Positions 35,471 through 44,588 of a stretch of 64,000 nucleotides of DNA are shown piece after piece. Position 1 is the stretch's first letter; each line of letters opens with the position of its first letter. A program made the translations under genes and the position numbers. Under the pieces are notes generated by a model. The model searched no databases and was not told the origin of the DNA. It saw only the letters and a list, made by a program, of their open reading frames with translations. The DNA is from Atherix ibis. Lineage: Eukaryota > Arthropoda > Insecta > Diptera > Athericidae. The stretch is taken from contig OY282610.1 of NCBI GenBank assembly GCA_958298945.1, positions 47,933,667 through 47,997,666 of the forward strand. Direction: 5' to 3'.

Positions 35471-36970
35471 TATTTCGGTTTCAAATGACCATATACCGGA
35501 AGTAAATATAATGAAGTAAATGAGTACCTATTCATCTAAAAACTATTAGTAAAAAATTGCTTTTTTGCTTATAGTTTTTTTTTAAATTATAAGCAAAAAA
35601 TTATTTTTTTGCTTATAAAAAGCGGTGTATTTCCCCCCTAAATCTCGAATTTAGGGGGGAAATACACCGCTTGTGCCAAAAACTATAAAAAAAAATTGTT
35701 TTTATTTTAAAACTATTTATTAAACTGACGAAATTTTTGAGATAAAAATATTATTTATAAATCCAAGAATTTATTTCCCTCCCTTTCAGGCACAATAATT
35801 AGAGTCATCATTGAAAACGTAAAGTTATTAAAAAATTTTTACAAACAACCCAGTATTTTTTACATAACTATATAAAATTATGCATACAAAAAAAATATTT
35901 TATAATATAACAAATATAAATAAGAGAAAAATTAAATTTGAAAATTTGTTATTCAAAAATTAGGAATATTTAAAAAACCATATGTCGGAAAAATAGTGTT
36001 TTGAAAGTAATGTCAAGATATTATATGATTGAGTTCCATGTTCAATCTGGACATCATCTTTGTTTCAGATGCCGTCATAATGAGTCTATAAGTTAATACT
36101 ATTACCGTATAAAATTGACTCCGATAGAACTAAAGAAATTCTCCTCGTTTTCTCCTCTCTTACATATTATATCTCATTCCAACTTATAAAGAACATACAC
36201 GTCAACAGGTCTTACTCTTTTTTGTTAAATGGGTAAGTGTCAGTCATGTGTTTAGCGGATTTCGCCATTTCGCCGTAAATAGATTTCCCCGACATGAATT
36301 CGTCTATTGTGTGCACATGTGCTTTTCATTATGTCCAGAGGCGTCCGACTTCGAGATGTTTTCTTACTATTTTAATTATTATCGCAGAATCGAATGATAT
36401 TTTTCATATTTTTCTTACTTAATAATAATTATAACAACAAAATTTAAACACATAAAATTTAATTATATTTGAAAAAGGAATATTCAATAAATGCTTTTAT
36501 TTTAGGTCAATATAATGATTTGAAATTGACAGATCTAAAATGTCATTAAGTACGTTATAAGGCTGCAAAATAATTTTTGATGGTGTTCTGTCAACAATTT
36601 TATTTACATACACCTGAGAATATATGGTAGTTTTCGTTAAGCGGCTTTTCTATTATTGCCATTTTCCAGTGACAAATCGAAGTGATATGAATGCATTTAT
36701 AATTTTTCCAATTTAAGCGAATATTTTTATAAAAATACTTACAACGCTTTGTTTTAAAAATGTTTTATAAATAAATGGACCGGCTTTTTCTTTTTATATT
36801 TATTTCGTGAATTCTTGTACATGTTAGGCTTATTATAAAGTTCTGAAGGATGAGTTTTATAGTTCATGAAAATTTGGAATTTTTTTGTTTTTGACTAAAT
36901 TTATTTATAACGATTTATAGGTAAGTTTAAGTGTGTACATATTTTGGGCAATTCTTTGATCCAATATATA
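35471..36970. other. Non-coding spacer with palindromes at 35561-35672
   Basis: Exact arms 35620-35643/35649-35672 (spacer 5) and 35561-35573/35588-35600. The remainder (35.7-36.97 kb) shows no gene or recognised repeat. Confidence 0.5.
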
Positions 36971-37828
36971 CGGTTTTCCAAAAAGAGTGATATAATTTCT
37001 TTTCAAAAAAAAAACACACTAATTGTTAAGGAAATTCAAATGTTTTTTATTAAATGGGAAGTACAATCGATATAATTAAGTTCTGAATAAAACGTCATTC
37101 AAATGGCCTCTACGACTTCTTTTGCAAGAACGAATTCGATGAACCCAATTTTCGAGCACTTTTTCCACTAAATCAAGTAGTATGTCATGGAATAGCACGT
37201 TCAATATTGACTTCTAAAGCTTGAAGAGAGTCCGGTTTATTGCTAAAGACCAATGACTTCAAATAACACCACAAGAAATAGTCTAATGGTGTTAAATCAC
37301 AACTACTTGGAGGCCATTCAATGTCACAATTTCTTGAAATAATCGAATCTCCAAACTTTTCTCGCAATAATTCGGTTGTTGCATGTGCTGTGTGGCACGT
37401 AGCCCCGTCTTGTTGGAACCAGATATTGTCAAGATCAACTTATTCAAATTTCAACCATAAAAAGTTGGTTATCATCGATCTATTTCGAAAGAAGTACCAA
37501 AAACCACACCAAACTGTCAATTTAGGTGAATGTAATGGGTGATTCCACCAGACCAAAAACCACACCAAACTGTCAATTTAGGCACCAGAATCGACAGTTT
37601 TGTTTATTTACCGCACCACTCAGATAAAAGTGAGCGCACGAAAAGTTGCAATTGGAGAACGATTATTTTGATAATAAAATTGAATAATTTGTAAACGTTG
37701 TACTTGAGAACGTTGTATCTCTTTATGATGAAATTACTAAATACAATGGAAAAAATGACAGCTCATGACATATTACAAATGGCCGAAACGTCACTTAAAA
37801 ATCATATCACTCTTATTGGAAAACCCTA
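36971..37828 (-). mobile_element. Internally deleted DD41D element, copy B
   Basis: The left terminus (CGGTTTTCCAAAAAGAGTG) and right terminus (ending at 37828) pair and are flanked by TA. Minus-strand remnants: third-Asp region (LTPLDYFLW, with a Trp-to-Cys change), NDVLFRT-stop at 37076, and the HATTELLREKFGDSIIS block. It shares with copy A (2552-3452) the same deletion that joins the NKQNCRF region to GAGCGCACGAAAAGTTGCAA. A local rearrangement duplicates the CCACACCAAACTGTCAATTT segment (37500-37580). Nonautonomous. Confidence 0.82.
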
Positions 37829-38300
37829 TATGTTCAATAATAGATTAGAATTTAACGAAATTTAAGAATTTCGTTATATTTTGAAATGCCAGAAATGCCA
37901 GATTGTCAGAAGTCTTCTTGGAAAAAACTCTAATGATCATAATAATATAATTCGGAAAACGATCAAAACTATGGGATTTTCATTATGTGCTGGAAAAAGT
38001 ACGTAAATAACAATTTTGATGCCGTCAAAAATATTATTAAGATAAAACCACATTTTTTATATATAAAAACTTCTTACAAATATTCCATATCCAAAAATAC
38101 ACAAGAAAACTTCTTTACACAAATTAGCCTAGTAAAGGACAAACCAATTTTGTTAATCATAAAAATCCTTAAAAAAATACGAATACGGAAGTAAATAATA
38201 TTTTTTAAATTACTGAACGCGCTAAAATTTAAAAAAGGCCAGATCAAATATTGAGAGTCAGGTATAATGTACATACCATATATGTACCAGTGATGGCAAG
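37829..38300. other. Spacer with small inverted repeat
   Basis: AACGAAATTTAAGAATTTCGTT at about 37855 is a 10-base-arm hairpin. No gene recognised. Confidence 0.35.
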
Positions 38301-38346
38301 AAACGAAATGGTTATACTTCTAGTTTCCGATTTATGCGTCATTTGG

Positions 38347-38696
38347 CTGTTTTGTGTTTAAAAAAATTTTCTGGCCGCCAAGTGGGTTTGTTTACTTTTG
38401 AAGTTGTGAACTTATTGGTTTCTTATTGGATGAGTTACTCAGTGGCCCAAAAAAATCTTGTCTCACCAGTGTGACCTAGTTTCGATTAGTAGGTAAAAAC
38501 TTTCGTTGTTGTTAAATGAGTGGCGCAGTCACCGACAAAAATCTCTCACCTTTAACGTTTTGAGGTGGCTAGTTTCTTATTGGATGAGTCATCCAGTAAC
38601 CGAAAAAAATCTAGTATCGAATAATAGGTCAAGACTCATGCGGAGCCTGTTTTGTGTTCAAAAAAATTATCCCGGCCGCCAAGTGGGTTTGTTTAT
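38347..38696 (+). repeat. Direct repeat, about 300-bp period
   Basis: CTGTTTTGTGTTTAAAAAAA plus GGCCGCCAAGTGGGTTTGTTTA at 38347-38395 recurs at 38647-38696. TTTCTTATTGGATGAGT also recurs within (38419 and about 38572), so several shorter modules are repeated. It looks like an unrecognised repeat; no coding. Confidence 0.8.
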
Positions 38697-39031
38697 ATTT
38701 GTAGTTTTTAACTGAATATTCTTTAATTGAATCATTATGCAGTAAACGCTTTGCAAACTTATGAATTTATCATTTATTTTTCAGTATATGTCCAACCGAT
38801 CGTAAATGCGTTGGCAGATGAAGCAATTTCTTTGGTTTTCTGTTTCGTTTCAAGCCAAAATTGTCTTTCATTAGAGATATTTTTTCTTTCCTAAATAGGG
38901 ACGTGATTTTAGACAATCTCAATTTTAAACGCCAAAAAGTTGGGTTTAAGATTTCTGTGATTCTCGTCATCTGGTATCTTCTGGTCTGTGACTATACAAT
39001 ATTTTATGATTACGTAATAAATAAAAAAAAG

Positions 39032-39240
39032 TCGGCCCGATACGACAGTCGATAGTGTGCTGGACTACCATCCAAAGGGTTGTACGTTCGAATCCCACTG
39101 AGACATGGTCCTACGGTAATTCCCAAAAATAACTTTAATTTAATTTTACTTCAATTTCCTTATCCCATTACCATTTCTTTAATAAAAAGTGCAGAAAAAA
39201 CTCTTGCAAAAGCCATCAGCCATCAGGAACAAGGGAATAT
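39032..39240 (+). mobile_element. tRNA-derived SINE, family S1, copy C
   Basis: The head GTCGATAGTGTGCTGGACTA and B box GTTCGAATCCCAC (about 39089) match the S1 copies, followed by CATGGTCCTACGGTAATT, also shared with copy B (CATGGTCCTACGCTAATT). The end is approximate; the duplication was not found. Confidence 0.65.
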
Positions 39241-39589
39241 CAATAACAGCTTTCAGAACAAAAATCCAATCGTAGATAAACACGTGTATTGGTCAAACCC
39301 AACGACCTGAAATGGTGGGCATAATGGCTACCTCTCCAACTTGACGAAGTATGGCACCGCTACAGAAACTGAACGAAAATAAGCAGTAGGATAGCTGCAG
39401 CGGCCCAATCATCTCCTAAGGGAACGCAAAAAGACACGATCTTAAATTCGATACAAAATTTATAAAAATGAACCCCATGTTTCAAAAGGAACTATAGTAT
39501 GTTCCAGGGCGATTTTGTTTGGCCGTCATTTTGGTTTGGATGATATTTGACAGCCGTAGAGAGTGATCGAAATTTATTATAGAGCTTCT

Positions 39590-40630
39590 ACCGCCGCAAC
39601 AACGCGCTAAAATTATTGAATAATTGTTCAATTGTAATGACTTTTTGCTGTTATTCATAACAATTTAATCATTCATCAGCGTGTACTGAATAATTTTGAA
39701 AATATGCAAGCACTGGGAGATAAAGCAAAAACTGGGCGATAATTAAGCCTACGTAGACCTGAAAAGATTGATACAGTGAGGCAGAGTATTGCTGAATGTC
39801 CAGGTTACTCTCATCGACGCCATGCACAAGAATTGGGAATCTCTCCATTGTGTTTGTTCAAAATTCTCCAAAAAGATTTGCTTTTTTACCGTATTTAATT
39901 GTTACAATAGCTGCGAGAGTGGAGTGCTCGAGTTTTAAAGCTCGATATAGACGACCACCATTTTTGGCAAAAAAAATCATTATGAGCGACGAAGCCAGCT
40001 AAGTCGAAGTGGGCTTAGCTGGCTTTGTTAAATTCTGTTAATTAACAAAGCCAGCTAAGCCCACTTCGACTTAGCTGGCTTTGTTAATTAACAGAGTAGA
40101 CGCAATTGGGGCACTGAAAGTCCTTAACTGATACAGCAAAGATCACTACTCCTTCGTAGAGTAACTGTATGTTGCGGTATTTAGGGCGGCTATATTTCTT
40201 TGAGAATGCTGGAGGCAATGCTCTAACAGTTACTGAGGACCGCTATCGGGACATGTTGGAAAACTTTCTTCCACTCGAATTGGATCAATTAGGCCTACAG
40301 AACATGTGGTTCTAACATGACGGTGCCGCATCACACACAGTTCGTGCTAGGATGCAAATTTTGAGAGAAATTTTTCCCGGACGAATAATGTCAAAAAGTG
40401 GTGATATCGACTGACCCCAACGATCCCCTGATTTAAACACTCCCAATTTCTTCATATGAGGGTTATTGAATGAAAAGCTGTACACTTACAAACCAACTAC
40501 AACCTCGATGCTTAAGGACAACATTAGAAACGAAATTGCTGAAATAACACCAGAAGTCTGCAAAAATATTATGAAAAATATGCTTAAAAGAGTTTTAAGC
40601 TTTGCGCCGTGGCCAGAGGCAGCTATTTGA
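39590..40630 (+). pseudogene. DD41D transposase, family D2, broken
   Basis: Pieces: PPQQRAKIIE, RRPEKIDTVRQSIAECPGYSHRRHAQELGIS, IIMSDEA with the first catalytic Asp (about 39981), DLAGFVN, NWGTESP, RRVTVCCG, YFFENAGGNALTVTEDRYRDML, MWF-stop-HDGAASHT with the second Asp, and GDIDWPQRSPDLNTPNFFI in which the residue 41 positions after the second Asp is Asn rather than Asp. A perfect 40-base-arm palindrome (39992-40031/40042-40081) has been inserted between MSDEA and HFDLAGFVN. Multiple stops; inactive. Confidence 0.75.
39992..40081. repeat. Perfect palindrome, 40-base arms, inside transposase fossil
   Basis: Arms 39992-40031 and 40042-40081 are exact reverse complements, spacer 10. The right arm carries the normal transposase sequence (HFDLAGFVN); the left arm is the inverted extra copy. 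Confidence 0.95.
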
Positions 40631-40829
40631 CTGATATCATATTTCATATATAATATTAAAGACCATATAATCAACTAATAAAATGTAAATTATAAAATTG
40701 TATTTTATTTAAAAGTTAATAAAAAAAAACTTTGACCTGAAACATAAAACGAATTCTGTATTTCCCAATTTGCAATAATCAAAATGATTTTAAAACCCAA
40801 ACAAAACACGTAAACTGCCCCCTTCCTAC

Positions 40830-41675
40830 AGATTAATCAGTGTTTTTCTAATCTTGTCGAAAATCTTTGAAGAAATATTCCTTCACCACTTATAATCCCT
40901 ACAAAATCCCTTAAATTTTATATGCAACCATAAAATCGGGTTGCACTACACAAACTCCACTACTCAATAATGTCATCGAGTCGTTGATTTCATTCTTAAG
41001 AAAAAAAGACAATTGTCCCGGTGTTTTTCTTGATATTAGTAAAGCTTTTAGTCGGGTCTATCTACCTATTTCCTAGTACTAAAACCACTTCTTTCAAACC
41101 GACACTTCCAAGTAAATGAATCCAACGGACTCTCGATTATCGCTATTATATTCGCTAATGTTCCGCAGGGCCCATTGCTTCTAAGATTCTTATGCATCTT
41201 CAATACGATTCGCAAATTCTCCAAACCCAAATCCAAACCATCCAAAACTGGTTCTTCAAGTGGAGAGTAAAAGTGAACAAACGTAAATGTGTCAAAATAA
41301 CTTTTGCTCTCCGCCATGAACCATGTCCACTCAAATTATCTTTATTGTATGGTCATGCGATTCCCAAATACACACAGAAGTTCGATAGCTTGACGTTGAA
41401 CCCACAAAATACCTTAAAAAACTTACGATAGACAGCAATGCCCTCCTGACACCCATATGGACTTACGGACTAGAACTCCGAAGTTCTAGTAAGCGTTCCA
41501 ATTCCCGTCAAATCCAATACCTTCAGTCAAAAACGCTTCCATTTTGTTCGCAATAGAATTATTATTCGTGATTTTAAATTTCCATTGAGTCCGCGTCTCG
41601 TTATAGAAAGTTACATTCCCGGCTCTCTCTTATTCGAGAGCTATCCTCACTGCCTTTCCTAGAGACACCCATCAA
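40830..41675 (+). pseudogene. Jockey-like non-LTR reverse transcriptase fossil
   Basis: Frames show LSKIFEEIFLHHL, VVDFI.., NCPGVFLDISKAF (RT catalytic Asp region), NVPQGPL, then deletion of the FADD region, LQTQIQTIQNWFFKWRVKVNKRKCVKITFALRHEPCPL, HAIP, TLKNLR, and WTYGLELRSSSKRSNSRQIQYLQSKTL. The order and NW..KWR.K.N..K motif are of the jockey clade. No intact frame; both ends truncated. Confidence 0.72.
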
Positions 41676-41679
41676 CATA

Positions 41680-42995
41680 CGAGCTCTGTTCAAAAAGAAT
41701 CGCGAATTTTGAATTTTCGCGGTTTACGTATATTCGATTTTTGATTTTTTTTGTGGCGTTTTATTGGTACTCATGTCTCTCACTTATGGCGATAAGTTTT
41801 GGCCATTTTGAATGTTCCAAAACATTTTGTTTGACTACAGCTGCTTTGCTTGCACGTGTTTTGGCTCGTCTTCGATTTTTGCCCATTCCAAAAAATGAAT
41901 CAAAGAATCTGTATCAAATTTTGTGTAAAAAATAAAATTAATTGCGCGGACGCATTCAGAATATTGACTGTGACATATAGTGAAGCTACCTTAGACCGAA
42001 GTAACGTTTATCGGTGGTACAAAATGTTCTCAGAGGGCCGAGAAGATGTGAACGACGAAAAGCGTGCCGGACGCCCGAGCACGTCAACAACAGACGAAAA
42101 CATTGATGAAGTGAAGAAAATAATATTGGCCAATCGTCGAATCAGCGTTAGAGAAGTTGCTGAGGACTTAACCATATCGATTGGCTCGTGCCATTCGATT
42201 TTTACCAATGATTTGGGTGTAAGACGGGCCACTGCGAAATTCGTACCAAAATTGCTCAATTTCGACCAAAAACAGCACAGCTGTTGGACTCTGTCCGCGA
42301 CGACCCAAATTTGCTCCAGAGGATCATAACTGGTGACGAATTATGGGTTTATGGTTATGACGTGGAAACCGAAGCTCAATCATTCCAATGGAAGCTGCCG
42401 CACGGGCCAAGACCGAAAAAAGCGCGCCAAGTTCGGTCGAATATGAAGGTTTTGCTTACAGTTTTCTTTGATTGCAGGCGCGTGGTGCATCATGAGTTCT
42501 TGCCACAGGGTAGAACGGTCAATAAGGAATATTACCTGCAAGTTATGCGCAAGTTGTGGGAAGCAATTCACCAGAAATGCCCGGATTTGTAGAAGAACAA
42601 AAATTGCCCCTGCTCACGCATCGTTGCTTGTGCGCGAATTTTTGGCCAAAAACAATACACTAATAATGCCGCAGCCACCGTATTCCCCAGATCTGACCTC
42701 CTGTGACTTTTTCTTATTCACGAAACTGAAGAGCCCTATGAAAGTAGGACGCTACGCTACGTTTGAGGAGATAAAGGCGGAATCGAAAGAGGAGCTGAAC
42801 AAGATCACAAAAAATGTTTTTTTGAAGTGCTTCGAGAATTGGAAAAAACGTTGGCACAAGTGTATAATATCTGGTGGGGATTACTTTGAAGGGGACAAAA
42901 TAGATATTCATAAATAAATGAATAATTTTTGAAAAAACACAAAATTCGCGATAACTTTTGAGCAGACCTCAAAAGTTATCGCGAATTTTGTGTTT
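41680..42995 (+). mobile_element. Mariner element, family M1, copy B, with folded-back right end
   Basis: The left terminus (GAGCTCTGTTCAAAAAGAAT) follows TA at 41678-41679. The right terminus is followed not by TA but by an inverted copy of itself: arms 42935-42962 and 42968-42995 are exact 28-base reverse complements with a 5-base spacer. Same family as 3784-5395. Confidence 0.8.
41894..42917 (+). pseudogene. Mariner transposase, family M1, broken
   Basis: From the ATG near 41894 (MNQRICIKFCVKN): YRWYKMFSEGRED, RRISVREVAEDL, then a small deletion/frameshift near 42280; ITGDELWVYGY with the first Asp; RRVVHHEFLPQGRTVN; stop at 42592; then a frame change into PAHASLLVREFL. The expected LHHDN block is deleted, so the second catalytic Asp is gone. 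The third Asp region SPDLTSCDFFLF and C-terminus KCFENWKKRWHKCI..GDYFEGDKI are present to 42917. Inactive. Confidence 0.85.
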
Positions 42996-43229
42996 GGAGT
43001 GTCACTGGCCCCGCAATTTGTTGAAATACTGATTCTTAACTTATATGTAGTCACAAATGTACTCGTGCTTAGAAGAAACTGCGATAGGGGTTTAGTCCCC
43101 ATAACCCTTCATCTGAATTAACACTATTATCTAAGTCATACTCAATGTGGATACTTTTATTTCTCAATAGTTGTGTAAATTTTTTTCATTGGTCGAAAAT
43201 AGTCCATCAGATCAACTCAACAAATTGAT

Positions 43230-43344
43230 AATCAATGAAAATACCATATAATCACTCAATCAATGAAAAATAAAAATTCTAAAATTGTATTTCCTTTAAA
43301 AGTTCGTAAAAAAAACTTCAACCTGGAACATAAAGCGCACCCTG
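43230..43344 (+). repeat. Solo right end of DD41D family D2
   Basis: Matches 40650-40758 (AAAATTGTATTT..TTTAAAAGTT..GGAACATAAAGC) and ends CCCTG followed by TA, the expected family terminus. Confidence 0.65.
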
Positions 43345-43390
43345 TAGATAGATGTAATAAATAACAAGCTCTGTGGTAAATATACGTGTA

Positions 43391-44586
43391 CGAGGGTCGT
43401 TTAATAAGTCCTTAGAAAAAGATGGAAAAAACGGTTTTTAAAAAAAAAAATTTTTTATTTTTCAACATAATCTCCTTAGAGCTAACACTTTTCCAACCGT
43501 TTTTTCAAAATTTTTATCCCGTCCAAAAAATAGGATTTCGGAAGTCCTGCAAAATACTCATCCGTTTGAGCAATGACGTCCTCGTCCGCCAAGCCATTTC
43601 TTCAGATTGGGGAAAAGAAAATAGTCACTCGGGGCCAAATCTGGTGAATAAGCGGGATGCTGCAACAATTCCATTCTCAATTCCACAATTTTGGCCATGG
43701 AAACAGCGCAGGTGTGCACACGCGCATTGTCCTGATGCAAGAGGATTTTTTTCTTCTTCAGATGGGGGCGTTTCTCTTTGATTTCCTCGCTCAACCGTTG
43801 CAATAACGACGCGTAATACGCTCCTGTTATTGTTTTTCCTTTTTCCAAGTAGTCGATAAAAATGATGCCCTGCGAATCCCAAAAGACCGTGGCCATCACC
43901 TTGCCGGCCGATGGCACAGTTTTTGTCTTCTTCGGAGCCCGTTCACCCTTGAAAATCCACTGTGATGACTGTCTCTTCGTTTCTGGAGTGTAGTAGTGTA
44001 TCCAGGTTTCGTCCACAGTGACATATCGACGAAGGAATTCGGCAGGATTGCGATGAAAGAGTGCCAACATAGCCTCAGAGTCCACTACACGATTGCGCTT
44101 ATTCTCCTCTGAGAGCAAACGCGGCACCCATCTTGCCGAAATTTTTTTCACAGACAATTTTTCATGCAAAATTGAAGCGACTGTACCTTGTGATATGCCC
44201 GTGGTCTCAACTAATTCGCGCACTTTAATTCGCCGATCGTTCAAAATCAGATCGTGGATTTTGTCGATGATTTCAGGAGTAGACACCTCAACTGGGCGTC
44301 CTGAACGATGTTCATCTTTTGTGGATGAACGGCCACGTTTATATTCATTCACCCAATCCAATCCTTTCAAATGGAGATGTTTGATGACAGCCGTAAACTC
44401 GCTTTTTTCCATTCTTATGCACAAATAAATTTCGTTAACTATAATCGACGATAGAAATAGACCTACGCTATGGACCTACGCTATGGATTTTACACAGCTT
44501 TACTGTCGATAATTGTACTTACAAAACAAAAATCTTTACCGACACTACGAGCGCAATTTCTCTAAGGACTTATTGAACGACCCTTG
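43391..44586 (-). mobile_element. Mariner element, family M2, nearly intact
   Basis: The terminal repeats are 26 bases with two or three mismatches (CGAGGGTCGTTTAATAAGTC / CAAGGGTCGTTCAATAAGTC), and TA flanks both ends (43389-43390, 44587-44588). The element is 1196 bp, slightly short of the usual 1.25-1.3 kb. It is the best preserved mariner in the window. Confidence 0.9.
43558..44412 (-). pseudogene. Mariner transposase M2 with intact D,D,D34D triad
   Basis: Open frame from ATG 44412 (MEKSEFTAVIKH). The residue context is of the cecropia/mellifera-like mariners: VNEYKRGR, SGRPVEVSTPEIIDKIHDLIL, IKVRELVETTGISQGTV, WVPRLL, first Asp in VTVDETWIHYY, GKVMATVFWDSQGIIFIDYLEKGKTI, second Asp in LLHQDNARVHT, and third Asp 34 residues later in SPDLAPSDYFLF. 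Lesions: an in-frame loss of about 25 residues in the first helix-turn-helix (LKGL joins DWVNEY directly), and a one-base frameshift after NLKKWL. The true tail (DEDVIAQTDEYF, PKSYFLDGI) continues in another frame to about 43470. Catalytic residues intact but DNA binding probably impaired. Confidence 0.85.
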
Positions 44587-44588
44587 TA

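Larger units (their letters stand above)
39477..40758 (+). mobile_element. DD41D-type transposon, second family (D2)
   Basis: The right end AACATAAAACGAATTCTG at 40758 is followed by TA and matches the solo right end at 43230-43344. The left end is partial (TATGTTCCAGG near 39497). It encloses the broken transposase described separately. Confidence 0.68.
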
